Program-made: the position numbers and the translations under genes
In this document: positions 38,356 to 48,172 of the stretch, piece after piece
Layout: each line of letters starts with the position of its first letter
Position numbering within the stretch: position 1 is the stretch's first letter
The notes under the pieces: generated by a model
The model's database searches: none
Told to the model about the DNA's origin: nothing
The model's input: the letters and a program-made list of their open reading frames with translations, nothing else
NCBI GenBank assembly: GCA_017160915.1
Contig: JACAWG010000078.1
Coordinates: 37,376-101,375, forward strand
Reading direction: 5' to 3'
DNA: 64,000 nucleotides
From: Aggregatibacter actinomycetemcomitans
GTDB taxonomy: Bacteria; Pseudomonadota; Gammaproteobacteria; Enterobacterales; Pasteurellaceae

Positions 38356-39531
38356 TTACTTCCCTTCACGGTTTCGGAATTCTTTCGGTGTTTGATTAAA
38401 TTCTTTTTTGAATACCGAGTAAAAATATTGTAGTGACGGGTAGCCGCAAATGTCGGAGATTTCCTGAATGGGAATATCGCTGCGACGCAGTAGCTGTTTG
38501 GCGCGGGTGATTTTTTCTTCGTGGATGACCTGATGAATGGTTTTGTTCATTTCCGCTTTAAAGCGGGCTTCCAGATTGGAACGGGAGGTGCGTAGGTAAT
38601 CCAACACCTGTTCCACTTTGATGCCTTGGCAGGCGCGGTGGCGGATATAGTGCATGGCTTGCATCACCAGCGGGTCGCGCAGGGAGCGGTAATCGGTGGA
38701 GCTGCGTTCGATGACTTTCACCGGCGGGATCAGAAGCGGTGTGGCGGCGACTTTTTGCCCGGTTAATAAACGGTGTAGTAGTTTTGCCGCTTGATAACCG
38801 ATTTCCCGCGTGCCTTGTGCCACAGAAGAAAGCGAGACGCGGGATAGATATTGAATCAGTTCTTCGTTATCAATGCCGATCACGCAGAGTTGCTCCGGTA
38901 CGGCGATTCCGGCGGTTTCGCAGGCTTGCAGAATATGCCGTGCGCGGGCATCGGTGACAGCGATAATGCCGGTGTGGGGGCGCAAGGTTCTGAGCCAGTC
39001 GGTGACTTTCGCCTGTTCCTGCGCCCAGTTTTGCGAGTCGGTTTTGTCGCCCAAATAGACCGCACTTTGGAACTCGTATTTCCGCATTAACGCAAGAAAC
39101 GCGTCTTTTCTTTCATTTGCCCAATGCTTGGTTTCTTCCGTCTCCAAACCATAAAACGCAAAGCGGGTAATGCCTTTTTGTTTCAAATGTAAAAAAGCGG
39201 TTTCCACCAGGGCATAATTATCGGTGGCGACATAAGGCAGATTGGGATAAAACGCGGGATTTTGATAAGAACCGCCCACGGCAATGAGCGGAATCGATAT
39301 ATTTGTAAGTAACTCGACGGTTTCGGCATCATCAAAGTCGGCGATAATGCCGTCAATAGACAGATTGTTGATGGTATCTTTATGATAAATAAACTCATCT
39401 TCCACAAAAATATCCCACATACATTGCGATGCCTGCAAATACTGCCCCACACCTTCAACCACTTCCCGGTCATAGACTTTGTTCGCGTTGAATAACAACG
39501 CAATGCGGTAATATTTTTGATCCATTGCCAT
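38356..39531 (-). CDS. xylR: Xylose operon activator XylR
   Basis: A 391-residue regulator. The N-terminal two thirds is a LacI/periplasmic-binding-like xylose sensor (LLFNANKVYDREVVEGVGQY, VIGIDNEELIQYLS). The C terminus is an AraC-type double helix-turn-helix (about 290-385, IPIQEISDICGYPSLQYFYSVFK). It activates xylFGH and xylAB when xylose is bound. It starts at 39531 or the second ATG at 39525. A separate promoter lies in the short gap before xylH. Confidence 0.95.
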   Translation of the reverse strand: MAMDQKYYRIALLFNANKVYDREVVEGVGQYLQASQCMWDIFVEDEFIYHKDTINNLSIDGIIADFDDAETVELLTNISIPLIAVGGSYQNPAFYPNLPYVATDNYALVETAFLHLKQKGITRFAFYGLETEETKHWANERKDAFLALMRKYEFQSAVYLGDKTDSQNWAQEQAKVTDWLRTLRPHTGIIAVTDARARHILQACETAGIAVPEQLCVIGIDNEELIQYLSRVSLSSVAQGTREIGYQAAKLLHRLLTGQKVAATPLLIPPVKVIERSSTDYRSLRDPLVMQAMHYIRHRACQGIKVEQVLDYLRTSRSNLEARFKAEMNKTIHQVIHEEKITRAKQLLRRSDIPIQEISDICGYPSLQYFYSVFKKEFNQTPKEFRNREGK

Positions 39532-39614
39532 TTAGCCGTACCTGTTCTAAACCTTGTCGGTGAGAATATACTACAAATCGGCTAAATGACAAATATCACA
39601 TTGATTTTAATGGG

Positions 39615-40742
39615 TTATAGTTTCTTTTTCGTGCTGGTGTCCATCCATACGGCGAGTAATAAAATGGTACCTTTCACAATGTATTGCCAGAAGGTCGGCA
39701 CGTCTAACATACTCATGCCGTTGTCCAATAGGGCGATAATCAATGCACCGATAACTACGCCGTAAACGCTGCCGACACCGCCGGCGAGGCTTGCACCGCC
39801 GATAACACAGGCGGCAATGGCATCCAGTTCGGCATTTTGACCGGCGGACGGTGCGCCTGCGCCCAAACGCGCACTGAGAATTAACCCGGCGATAGCGACC
39901 ATTAAGCCATTAATGGAGAAAATCATGAGTTTGATTTTTTCAACATTGATCCCTGATAATCTGGCAGCCTCAATATTGCCGCCAATGGCATAAATGTGGC
40001 GTCCGAATGCGGTTTTTCGTGCAATGAACATACCGATAACCGCTAAAATCGCCAAAAGCAACACCGGGAACGGAATGCCCCGATAGTCGTTTAATAGGTA
40101 AATTGCGCCTAATACACCAATGGCGAATAAACCGTATTTCATGGTTTCTTTGCCTGTGCCGGTAACGCTTAAGTTAAGATTTTTGCGGGCTTTACGTTGA
40201 TAAGATCCCCACAGGAAGAAACAAATGACGGCAACACAACCTAAAATAATGCCGGTGGTATCGGGAAGGTAGCCTTGACCGATGATTGTCATGTCTTTGC
40301 TAATCGGTGAAACCGTGGTTCCGTTAGTTGCGCCGACCAACATCCCGCGAAAAATCAGCATTCCCGCCAATGTAACAATAAAGGAAGGTACTTTTCGATA
40401 GGCAACCCACCAACCGGTGCACGCACCGAGTACAATACCGATCAGCAACGTTGTTATAATGGTTAACGGTAACGGCCAGCCCCACCAGACATCGGCGATG
40501 GCGGCAAAACCGCCGAGCAGTCCCATTAATGAACCCACGGATAAGTCAATTTCGGCAGAGATAATCACGAAAATCATGCCGATGGCTAAAATGCCCGTAA
40601 TGGAGGTTTGGCGTAATAAGTTGGAAATATTACGCGCGCTCAGGTAAGCGCCGTCGGTAGCAACGAAGAAGAATGCCATGATTACCACAATGGCAATGAG
40701 CATAATATAAACCTGTAAATTTATTGATTTCAATTTAGACAT
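39615..40742 (-). CDS. xylH: D-xylose ABC transporter permease
   Basis: A 375-residue inner-membrane permease of the ribose/xylose (BPD_transp_2) family with about 10 helices. The EAA-like loop [25 protein letters not shown] is intact. It forms the channel with XylG and XylF. Four bases separate it from xylG. Confidence 0.96.
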   Translation of the reverse strand: MSKLKSINLQVYIMLIAIVVIMAFFFVATDGAYLSARNISNLLRQTSITGILAIGMIFVIISAEIDLSVGSLMGLLGGFAAIADVWWGWPLPLTIITTLLIGIVLGACTGWWVAYRKVPSFIVTLAGMLIFRGMLVGATNGTTVSPISKDMTIIGQGYLPDTTGIILGCVAVICFFLWGSYQRKARKNLNLSVTGTGKETMKYGLFAIGVLGAIYLLNDYRGIPFPVLLLAILAVIGMFIARKTAFGRHIYAIGGNIEAARLSGINVEKIKLMIFSINGLMVAIAGLILSARLGAGAPSAGQNAELDAIAACVIGGASLAGGVGSVYGVVIGALIIALLDNGMSMLDVPTFWQYIVKGTILLLAVWMDTSTKKKL

Positions 40743-40745
40743 AGA

Positions 40746-42257
40746 TTACTCCTTAAGCGCCGCTTCCATGACTTGTTCCTGTGTCAGATTATTATTGATT
40801 AAATCCGCTTTAATCTGACCTTGGTGCATCACTAAAACCCGATCGCTAATGCCAAGCACTTCCGGCAATTCGGAGGAAATGACGATGATCGCCATACCTT
40901 CTTGTGCCAGTTGGTTGATAAGTTTATAAATTTCATATTTGGCGCCCACATCGATTCCGCGTGTCGGCTCATCCAAAATCAGAATTTGAGGTTTAAGTAA
41001 TAAGGATTTGGCAAGAATCGCTTTTTGCTGATTGCCGCCGCTTAAACGCCCGATAGCTAAGTGCGGTGAAGACGTTTTGACTTTTAACTGGGCGATAGCT
41101 TGGTTAATGACCGTTTCTTCCAGGGCTTCATTGATTACCCGCTTACCGAAACAATAATTGCGTAATGAAGGCAGAGTGATATTTTTCCCCACGCCCATGA
41201 TCGCAACGATACCGTGCTTTTTGCGATCTTCCGGTACCATCACGATATTGTGTTTAATGGCTTCGCTACAATTACGGATTTTTACTTTGTGATTATTAAT
41301 AAAAATGTCACCTTCATGTTTGCCCTGATAAGAGCCGAAAATACATTGCACCATCTCCGTTCTTCCGGAACCGACTAAACCCGCAACACCTAAAATTTCG
41401 CCTTTATGGAGCGTAAAAGACGCGTCACTTACCCGTTTAATATGCGTATTAATCGGGTGCCAAGCGGTGATATGTTCCACCCGCAGGATTTCCTCATTGA
41501 TTTCATGTGCTTCATGAGGATATAAAGACGTGATTTCACGACCCACCATCATGGTGATAATGTCATCTTCCATCATGGTTTTCGCATCACGAGTGCCGAT
41601 ATGCTCACCGTCACGAATCACACAAATTTTGTCGGAGATTTCTTTGACTTCATTGAGTTTGTGGGAAATATAAATACAGGCGATATTATGGGCGCGTAAA
41701 TCTTTTACCAGATTTAACAAAATCGCGGTTTCTTTTTCTGTTAATGATGCCGTCGGTTCGTCTAAAATCAGCAAACGTACCTGTTTGTTTAAGGCTTTGG
41801 CAATTTCAACAAGCTGTTGTTGACCTAATCCTAATTCACCGACTTTGGTGTGCGGGTCAATATCCAGCTGGACTTGTTCCAGTAGTTTTTTACAGCGTAA
41901 ATACATTTCGTTGTCGTCGGTAATGCCACCTTTGGTAATTTCATTGCCCAGAAACATATTTTCCAAAATGGACATGTTTTTTACCAAAGTTAATTCCTGG
42001 TGAATAATGGAAATACCCTTTTCTTCCGTATCTTTAATATTTTTTGCAACGATTTTTTCATCACTGAAATAAATATCGCCTTCATAATCGCCGAAAGGAT
42101 AAATGCCGCACAACACTTTCATTAAGGTGGATTTGCCGGAACCGTTTTCACCGCATAAAGACAGAATCTCCGCTTTTTCCAAAGAAATGGAGATGTTGTT
42201 TAATGCCACAACATCACCGAATTTCTTGGTGATATGTTTCATTTCTAATAGAGCCAT
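40746..42257 (-). CDS. xylG: D-xylose ABC transporter ATP-binding protein
   Basis: A 503-residue protein with two fused nucleotide-binding domains. The first has Walker [17 protein letters not shown] and LDEPTASLT; the second has GLVGSGRTE (degenerate Walker A), LSGGNQQ and LDEPTRGID. This asymmetry is normal in the family. It powers xylose import. Confidence 0.97.
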   Translation of the reverse strand: MALLEMKHITKKFGDVVALNNISISLEKAEILSLCGENGSGKSTLMKVLCGIYPFGDYEGDIYFSDEKIVAKNIKDTEEKGISIIHQELTLVKNMSILENMFLGNEITKGGITDDNEMYLRCKKLLEQVQLDIDPHTKVGELGLGQQQLVEIAKALNKQVRLLILDEPTASLTEKETAILLNLVKDLRAHNIACIYISHKLNEVKEISDKICVIRDGEHIGTRDAKTMMEDDIITMMVGREITSLYPHEAHEINEEILRVEHITAWHPINTHIKRVSDASFTLHKGEILGVAGLVGSGRTEMVQCIFGSYQGKHEGDIFINNHKVKIRNCSEAIKHNIVMVPEDRKKHGIVAIMGVGKNITLPSLRNYCFGKRVINEALEETVINQAIAQLKVKTSSPHLAIGRLSGGNQQKAILAKSLLLKPQILILDEPTRGIDVGAKYEIYKLINQLAQEGMAIIVISSELPEVLGISDRVLVMHQGQIKADLINNNLTQEQVMEAALKE

Positions 42258-42291
42258 AATGGAAACCTTTTGTGATTTGCTATTAGAATTC

Positions 42292-42309
42292 GGGAGGCAT
42301 AAGCCTCCC
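42292..42309 (-). promoter_or_regulatory. Intercistronic hairpin between xylF and xylG
   Basis: GGGAGGC-ATAA-GCCTCCC is a perfect 7-bp stem with a 4-base loop, inside the 59-base gap. No T-run follows on the minus strand. Such stems often protect the upstream binding-protein mRNA, raising XylF over XylG and XylH. Confidence 0.65.
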
Positions 42310-42316
42310 TGTTGCG

Positions 42317-43315
42317 TTATTTATAAATGCTATCTTTAGAATGGAAACCATCCTTAATAATCGTCGCTTCAATGTTGTTTTTATCGACAACGATAGGCTC
42401 AAGTAAATAAGACGGGACGTTTTTTAAGCCGTTATTTAATTCCGCATTAGATTGCGGTTTTTCATCTTTAGCCAAGGCAACGGAAATTTCAGCCGCTTTA
42501 TCCGCCAATAAGGCTATCGGTTTATACACAGTCATGGTTTGCGTGCCTTCCACAATACGTTTAATTGCCGCCAAGTCGGCATCCTGACCGGAAATCGCTA
42601 CTTTGCCGGATAAGCCTTGCGCAGAAAGCGCCTGAATTGCCCCGCCGGCGGTGGCATCGTTCGAAGCAACAACGGCATCAATATTATTTTTGTTGGCGGT
42701 TAGCGCATTTTCCATAATTTGTAAGGCTTTTTCCGGTAACCAAGAATCCACCCATTGATCGCCCACCACTTTAATTTTTCCGCTATCAATTAACGGTTGT
42801 AATACTTTCATTTGACCTTTGCGGAAAAGTTTCGCGTTGTTATCTACCGGCGAACCGCCCATTAAGAAATAGTTACCTTCCGGTTTTTTCTCTATAACAC
42901 TTTGCGCTTGTAATTCACCGACTTTTTCATTATCAAAGGAAACGTAAAAGTCCAGATCCGCGTTGTTAATTAAACGGTCATACGCCAAGACTTTGATGCC
43001 TTCTTTTTTCGCTTCGGCAATAACATTGCTTAAGACTTCACCGTTATGCGGAATAATCACCAGCACATCAATATTTTTATTAATCATGTTCTCAATTTGT
43101 GAAATTTGCGCCGAGTCATCGCCGTTAGCAGACTGGACATAAACTTTGGCGCCTAACGCTTCCGCTTTTTTAACAAAAATGCTGCTGTCTTTTTGCCATC
43201 TTTCTAAACGTAAGTCGTCGATTGACATACCGATTTTTAAGTCTTTGGCGAAGCCGGCGGTGCTGCATAAGGTGAGTGCGGCAGCAAGAGATAATAAAGC
43301 AAATTTGATTTTCAT
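42317..43315 (-). CDS. xylF: D-xylose-binding periplasmic protein
   Basis: A 332-residue sugar-binding protein. The signal peptide has a basic start, a Leu/Ala core and an AGFA cleavage region. [19 protein letters not shown] is the standard mature N terminus of XylF. It captures xylose in the periplasm for XylG and XylH. Length equals that in E. coli. Confidence 0.96.
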   Translation of the reverse strand: MKIKFALLSLAAALTLCSTAGFAKDLKIGMSIDDLRLERWQKDSSIFVKKAEALGAKVYVQSANGDDSAQISQIENMINKNIDVLVIIPHNGEVLSNVIAEAKKEGIKVLAYDRLINNADLDFYVSFDNEKVGELQAQSVIEKKPEGNYFLMGGSPVDNNAKLFRKGQMKVLQPLIDSGKIKVVGDQWVDSWLPEKALQIMENALTANKNNIDAVVASNDATAGGAIQALSAQGLSGKVAISGQDADLAAIKRIVEGTQTMTVYKPIALLADKAAEISVALAKDEKPQSNAELNNGLKNVPSYLLEPIVVDKNNIEATIIKDGFHSKDSIYK

Positions 43316-43457
43316 AATGACACCTCAAATAGTGGTAGTGAATGAATTGAAAGGGTGTTAGAGAAGCGACTTATATTACTCTGAACGTAGTTTTATCATT
43401 CCGTTTCAAATGAATGCAATTATCAGATCTTCCGAGCCTATTACGTTTTTTCTCTTT

Positions 43458-43473
43458 TGTGACCCAGTCCACA
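43458..43473. promoter_or_regulatory. CRP site in the xylF-xylA divergent region
   Basis: TGTGA-CCCAGT-CCACA differs from the CRP core by one base. It lies 115 bases before xylA and 143 before xylF, and could activate both promoters. Nearby TAACGTAATTGATCGTCAAA (43504-43523) may hold XylR sites, but no clear repeat is seen. Confidence 0.65.
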
Positions 43474-43572
43474 ATAAACAATAATCTTAAATCCAATGCG
43501 AAATAACGTAATTGATCGTCAAAGCGCTTTTATCAAGAATAGTGCCAAATTAACCCTGTCCCGGAGGCTACA

Positions 43573-44892
43573 ATGACAAACTACTTCAACAACATTGATA
43601 AAGTTCGCTACGAAGGTCCTGATTCAACCAATCCTTTCGTGTATAAATATTACGACGCCAATCAGGTTATTCTTGGCAAAACCATGGCGGAGCATTTGCG
43701 TTTGGCGGTGTGTTATTGGCATACGTTTTGCTGGAATGGTACCGATATGTTCGGCTTGGGTTCGCTGGATCGCAGCTGGCAGAAAAATGCCGGTACGTTA
43801 GAGGCGGCAAAGCAAAAGGCGGATATTGCCTTTGAGTTTTTCACCAAATTAGGCGTGCCTTATTATTGTTTCCATGATGTGGATGTGGCGCCGGAAGGCA
43901 ATTCCATTAAAGATTACATTCATAATTTCAGTACGATTACGGACATTCTTGAACGTAAACAGGCGGAAACCGGCGTGAAGTTGCTGTGGGGCACGGCAAA
44001 CTGTTTCAGCAATCCGCGTTATATGTCCGGCGCCTCCACCAACCCGAATCCGGAGGTATTTGCCTGGGCGGCAACGCAGGTATATCACGCCATGAACGCC
44101 ACCAAACGTCTTGGCGGTGAAAACTATGTGCTTTGGGGCGGTCGCGAAGGTTACGAAACCCTGCTCAATACGGATTTAAAACGTGAACGCGAACAAATCG
44201 GGCGCTTCATGCAAATGGTGGTGGAACATAAACACAAAATCGGCTTTAACGGCACGCTGCTCATTGAACCGAAACCGCAGGAACCGACCAAACACCAATA
44301 CGATTACGACGTGGCGACGGTTTACGGTTTCTTAAAACAATTCGGTTTGGAAAATGAAATTAAGGTCAACATTGAAGCCAACCACGCCACCTTGGCGGGA
44401 CACACCTTCCAGCATGAAGTAGCGACGGCGTTCGCGCTGGATATTTTCGGTTCCATCGACGCCAACCGCGGCGATCCGCAATCCGGTTGGGACACCGACC
44501 AATTCCCGAACAGCGTGGAAGAAAACACATTGGTAATGTATGAAATCCTGAAAAACGGTGGCTTTACCACCGGCGGTTTCAACTTTGATGCGAAAATCCG
44601 TCGTCAAAGTACTGATCCTTATGATTTGTTCTATGCTCACATCGGCGCTATCGACGTGTTGGCGTTATCCCTCAAACGGGCGGCGCAAATGTTGGAAGAA
44701 CAACGTCTGCAACAGCTTGTGGACGAACGTTATGCCGGTTGGCGGCAATCCCTCGGTCAGCAAATTTTGCAGGGTAACGCTTCTTTGGCACAGCTTGCAC
44801 AGGTGGTTGAGCAACAAGGCTTGGATCCGCAACCGGTTTCCGGTAAACAGGAATATCTGGAAAACGTGGTGAACGGTTACATTTACCGTTAA
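43573..44892 (+). CDS. xylA: Xylose isomerase
   Basis: A 439-residue group II xylose isomerase. It converts D-xylose to D-xylulose with two divalent metals. The active-site Trp/His region is [12 protein letters not shown], and [16 protein letters not shown] and [16 protein letters not shown] supply metal-binding carboxylates and His. [19 protein letters not shown] completes the site. It is divergent from xylFGH and followed by xylB. Confidence 0.98.
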   Translation: MTNYFNNIDKVRYEGPDSTNPFVYKYYDANQVILGKTMAEHLRLAVCYWHTFCWNGTDMFGLGSLDRSWQKNAGTLEAAKQKADIAFEFFTKLGVPYYCFHDVDVAPEGNSIKDYIHNFSTITDILERKQAETGVKLLWGTANCFSNPRYMSGASTNPNPEVFAWAATQVYHAMNATKRLGGENYVLWGGREGYETLLNTDLKREREQIGRFMQMVVEHKHKIGFNGTLLIEPKPQEPTKHQYDYDVATVYGFLKQFGLENEIKVNIEANHATLAGHTFQHEVATAFALDIFGSIDANRGDPQSGWDTDQFPNSVEENTLVMYEILKNGGFTTGGFNFDAKIRRQSTDPYDLFYAHIGAIDVLALSLKRAAQMLEEQRLQQLVDERYAGWRQSLGQQILQGNASLAQLAQVVEQQGLDPQPVSGKQEYLENVVNGYIYR

Positions 44893-44941
44893 TCGGTAAA
44901 AGTGCGGTGGTTTTTTTCGGTATTTTTTACGGAGGTGTTTT

Positions 44942-46414
44942 ATGTATCTTGGCGTCGATTGCGGCACGCAAGGCACGAAAGTGATTGTTGTAGATAGTCA
45001 ACAGCATAAGGTGTTGGGCAGTGGCTATGCCGCCCATCAGCTCATTGAAAACTCCGACGGACGGCGCGAGCAAGCACCGGATTGGTGGATTGCGGCGTTT
45101 AAAAATGCCTTTGCCGATGCCATAAAACAAGCCGAAATCCAACCGCACTTGATTCGTGGTATCGGCATTTCCGGGCAGCAACACGGCTTGGTGGTGCTGG
45201 ATAAAAACGATCAGCCGTTATACCACGCCAAACTTTGGTGCGACACGGAAACCGCCGCGGAAAATGCGGAGATTTTAGCGCTGCTCGGCGGCGAACAAGC
45301 CTGTTTTGAACGCCTTGGCATTGTTTGCCAAACCGGTTATACGGCATCTAAAATCCGCTGGTTGCGCAAATATCAACCGGATGTTTATCAACAAATCGAC
45401 AAAATCATGTTGCCACATGATTATTTGAACTATTGGCTCACGGGCAAATTCTGTACCGAATACGGCGACGCCTCCGGCACCGGCTATTTTGATGTGGTGC
45501 AACGTTGTTGGGACGAGGAGGTATTGCGCCTTATCGCGCCGGAAAAACGCCTGGAAAACTTACCGCACTTAATCGATGCCGACCAAATTCTCGGCACGGT
45601 GAAAGCGGATGTGGCGCGTCAACTTGGTTTGGCGGATGACGTCATCGTTTCCGCCGGCGGCGGTGATAACATGATGGGCGCCATCGGCACCGGTAATATT
45701 CGGCAAGGTATCGTGACCATGAGCTTGGGCACGTCGGGTACGCTCTATGCTTATAGCGATGAGCCGTTATCCGATTTACCGCCGATGATTGCCGATTTTT
45801 GCTCCTCTTCCGGCGGTTGGTTGCCGTTGGTTTGCACCATGAACGTCACGTCCGCCAACAAAAATCTCATGCAGCTGCTGGATATTAACGTGAGCGAATT
45901 CAATGAATTGGTACAGCAAGCCAATATCGGCGCCGACGGCGTGACCATTCTGCCCTTCTTTAACGGCGAACGGGTGCCGGCGTTGCCGAATAGCAAAGCG
46001 GCAATTCTCGGCTTGGATGCGGGCAATTTCACCCGCGCCAATTTATCCCGCGCCATGATGGAAAGCGCCAGTTTTACCTTGCGTTACGGTTTGGATTTAT
46101 TTGAACGGGCGGGGTTAGCCGCCACCGAAATTCGCCTGATTGGCGGCGGCGCAAAAAGTGCCGTATGGCGGCAAATGATTGCCGACATCATGAACGTCAA
46201 CGTGGTGTGTCTGATGGAAGAAGAAGCCGCCGCGCTGGGCGCCGCCATTCAAGCCATGTGGGCGAACAAACAGGGCTCGCTGGCGGAATTATGCCGTGCT
46301 TTCGTACAGTTAAATGAAGCGACGCGCACGGCGCCGATAGCGGAAAATGCGGAGCAATATCAATCCGTTTATCAACGCTACCGCCAACATTTAAACGCCC
46401 AATATTCCGTATAA
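44942..46414 (+). CDS. xylB: Xylulokinase
   Basis: A 490-residue FGGY sugar kinase that makes D-xylulose-5-phosphate for the pentose phosphate pathway (see rpe in this window). It has the phosphate loop VDCGTQGTKV, the sugar-binding SGQQHGLVVLD, and RLIGGGAKSAVWRQ near the C terminus. A single USS lies between xylA and xylB, and ACGGAGG precedes the ATG. Confidence 0.97.
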   Translation: MYLGVDCGTQGTKVIVVDSQQHKVLGSGYAAHQLIENSDGRREQAPDWWIAAFKNAFADAIKQAEIQPHLIRGIGISGQQHGLVVLDKNDQPLYHAKLWCDTETAAENAEILALLGGEQACFERLGIVCQTGYTASKIRWLRKYQPDVYQQIDKIMLPHDYLNYWLTGKFCTEYGDASGTGYFDVVQRCWDEEVLRLIAPEKRLENLPHLIDADQILGTVKADVARQLGLADDVIVSAGGGDNMMGAIGTGNIRQGIVTMSLGTSGTLYAYSDEPLSDLPPMIADFCSSSGGWLPLVCTMNVTSANKNLMQLLDINVSEFNELVQQANIGADGVTILPFFNGERVPALPNSKAAILGLDAGNFTRANLSRAMMESASFTLRYGLDLFERAGLAATEIRLIGGGAKSAVWRQMIADIMNVNVVCLMEEEAAALGAAIQAMWANKQGSLAELCRAFVQLNEATRTAPIAENAEQYQSVYQRYRQHLNAQYSV

Positions 46415-46488
46415 AATTAATGGATTATTTTGCCGCCTTACTTGAATCGCACGGGCTTTTGCGCTAAAGTTCGCATCAATTTCCAAGA

Positions 46489-46583
46489 GGAAGATCGTCG
46501 TTTCCGGTGAGGCGGCAGGACTTCAAATCCTGTTGAGGCTGCCAGCAGTCTCGGGTAGGTTCAACTCCTACGATCTTCCGCCA
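46489..46583 (+). tRNA. selC: tRNA-Sec (anticodon UCA)
   Basis: A 95-base tRNA, nearly identical from memory to E. coli selC. The long acceptor stem GGAAGATC pairs with GATCTTCC before the encoded CCA. The anticodon TCA is at 46523-46525, and a long variable arm (GGCTGCCAGCAGTC region) is present. It implies the organism makes selenocysteine proteins; none is recognisable in this window. Confidence 0.97.
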
Positions 46584-46656
46584 GTCATTTTAATTCTCAA
46601 AAAACACTTCATAAAATGACCGCACTTTTAGTGTAAATAAGCGGTTAAACCCAACA

Positions 46657-47001
46657 TTATTTCTCTTCTGTGTTCAGTAATTGTTCAATCAGTTTTTTAG
46701 ATTGATTGAGTGTTGCCATTTGTTCATGGATGTCCGTGAGCCTAGTTTGGAGCTTGTGACGCAAGTTATCACAGAAATGTTGCGGTTTGTCGTTGAGGCA
46801 GGTACGTAGCAGCGCAATATCTTTCAACGCTAATCCGGCGTGATTGAGCAAAATCACTTTTTTTATGTAATCAATGTCTTGCTCGTCATAGCTACGGTAT
46901 CCGTTGGCGTTGCGTAATGGCCGGATTAAGTTCAATTTTTCATAAAAACGTATCATGCGTACGCTACTGCCACAGGCGTTGGCGAATTCTCCGATTTTCA
47001 T
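46657..47001 (-). CDS. MerR-family transcriptional regulator
   Basis: A 114-residue regulator. The N-terminal winged helix IGEFANACGSSVRMIRFYEKLNLI is typical MerR, followed by RNANGYRSYDEQDI and a dimerisation helix. Cys residues at about 67 and 76 are spaced unlike metal-binding MerR members. The gene is divergent from a hydrolase/EthD pair and likely controls it from the 19-base-spacer promoter in between. Confidence 0.88.
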   Translation of the reverse strand: MKIGEFANACGSSVRMIRFYEKLNLIRPLRNANGYRSYDEQDIDYIKKVILLNHAGLALKDIALLRTCLNDKPQHFCDNLRHKLQTRLTDIHEQMATLNQSKKLIEQLLNTEEK

Positions 47002-47014
47002 TATGGTTTCCTGC

Positions 47015-47045
47015 TTGACCCTAACATTGTGTCATACTTTATATT
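47015..47045 (+). promoter_or_regulatory. MerR-type promoter with 19-bp spacer
   Basis: TTGACC (47015-47020) and TATATT (47040-47045) are separated by exactly 19 bases. That overlong spacer is diagnostic of promoters twisted open by MerR proteins. It lies between the MerR gene and the hydrolase gene, directed toward the hydrolase. Confidence 0.65.
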
Positions 47046-47074
47046 ATAGCCGTTTGAATGCACAAGGAGGATTT

Positions 47075-47737
47075 ATGAATAGACGGCAATTTTGTTATTT
47101 AGGTTTAGGCGCAGGGGTAATCGTAAGTGGCATGGCGTTTGGTCAGAATTTGTCAGCGATGCAAAAGTATAAAGTTTTTATTATTCATGGCTATGGTGCG
47201 ACGCCGCAGGATCATTGGTTTCCTTGGTTGGAGCGGCTGGCATCTCAATACGGCATTTCAGTCGTTACGATTCCTTTACCAAATAGCGAATATCCTGATT
47301 TTGAACGTTGGCAGCAAACGTTGCGGGATTATATCGGTATGCCTGATGAACATTGTATTTTTGTTGCTCATAGTTTAGGCACAATCAGTTTATTGCATTA
47401 TTTGAGTGCGATGCAGCCTAAACGCATTGGCGGAATGATTCTCGTCGCCGGTTTTGCCGGACGGATTCCGGGGTTAGCAACAATTAATGATTTTAATATT
47501 GATGCCTATGTTGACCGTACGACGATTGATTTTGCGACAATTCGAAGCATGACGCCGAAAATTTACTGCGTTATTAGTGACAATGATTACATTGTAACAC
47601 CGCAAACCAGTCATTTATTGGCGCAACAACTACAGGCGCAGATAATGAATGTGGAAAACGGCGGACACTTTTTGGCGGCAGATGGCTTTACGAAACTCCC
47701 GCAAGCATGGTTGGCACTTAAGCAATGCATACAATAA
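47075..47737 (+). CDS. Small exported alpha/beta hydrolase (RBBP9/YdeN-like)
   Basis: A 220-residue protein beginning MNRRQFCYLGLGAGV, with a twin-arginine-like motif and a hydrophobic stretch that suggest export. The hydrolase core has IIHGYGATPQDHWFPWL (oxyanion loop), the nucleophile Ser100 in AHSLGT, and a late Asp (ISDNDYIV) and His (GGHFLA). The start at 47075 follows AAGGAGG. It forms an operon with the downstream EthD-like gene. Substrate unknown. Tat export is an inference from the motif. Confidence 0.78.
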   Translation: MNRRQFCYLGLGAGVIVSGMAFGQNLSAMQKYKVFIIHGYGATPQDHWFPWLERLASQYGISVVTIPLPNSEYPDFERWQQTLRDYIGMPDEHCIFVAHSLGTISLLHYLSAMQPKRIGGMILVAGFAGRIPGLATINDFNIDAYVDRTTIDFATIRSMTPKIYCVISDNDYIVTPQTSHLLAQQLQAQIMNVENGGHFLAADGFTKLPQAWLALKQCIQ

Positions 47738-47754
47738 TTTCATAGGAGGGGATT

Positions 47755-48114
47755 ATGTTTAAGATCATGATGTTAGTTACTAAAAAAACGTCTTTATCAA
47801 CAGCGGAATTCACTCGGTTATGGCGATTGCATTCCCAAAAAGTAGAGAGTTTTAAGGAAGTGTTGAGAATTCAGCGTTATTGCAAAACCTTTCCATTAAC
47901 CGGCGACAATCAACCGAGTACGCAAAGGGAAACGCTGCCTTTTAAGTTCGATGCGATGGGTGAATTATGGTATCAAAGCAAAGATGATTTTTTGACTGCC
48001 AGAGATTCAGAGGAAGGCAAAAAGGCTTTGGCGATGCTTAGAGAAGACGAAAAACGCTTTGTGGATTTAGCCAATTCCGTTATGTGGCTGGGTGAGGAGG
48101 AGCAAGTGTTTTAG
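47755..48114 (+). CDS. EthD-domain protein
   Basis: A 119-residue protein with a ferredoxin-like alpha/beta dimer fold of the EthD type: KIMMLVTKKTSLSTAEFTRLW at the start, HSQKVE, and ELWYQSKDDFLTA in the middle. EthD relatives are small, often dimeric, and occur with oxidation or hydrolysis enzymes. It lies 17 bases after the hydrolase with AGGAGG, so both are probably induced by the divergent MerR protein. Activity unknown. Confidence 0.8.
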   Translation: MFKIMMLVTKKTSLSTAEFTRLWRLHSQKVESFKEVLRIQRYCKTFPLTGDNQPSTQRETLPFKFDAMGELWYQSKDDFLTARDSEEGKKALAMLREDEKRFVDLANSVMWLGEEEQVF

Positions 48115-48116
48115 AT

Positions 48117-48163
48117 AAAAAGTGCGGTCAGAAAAACACTTAAATTTCTGACCGCACTTTTTT
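48117..48163. terminator. Bidirectional USS-pair terminator
   Basis: AAAAAGTGCGGTCAGAAA (48117-48134) and TTTCTGACCGCACTTTTTT (48145-48163) form a 16-18 bp stem with T-runs on both sides, between the EthD gene and nlpD. Confidence 0.85.
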
Positions 48164-48172
48164 GTCTGTCGA

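Noticed and set aside
46489-46656. Genomic island integrated at selC
   Set aside because: No integrase, no duplicated tRNA end and ordinary neighbours downstream.
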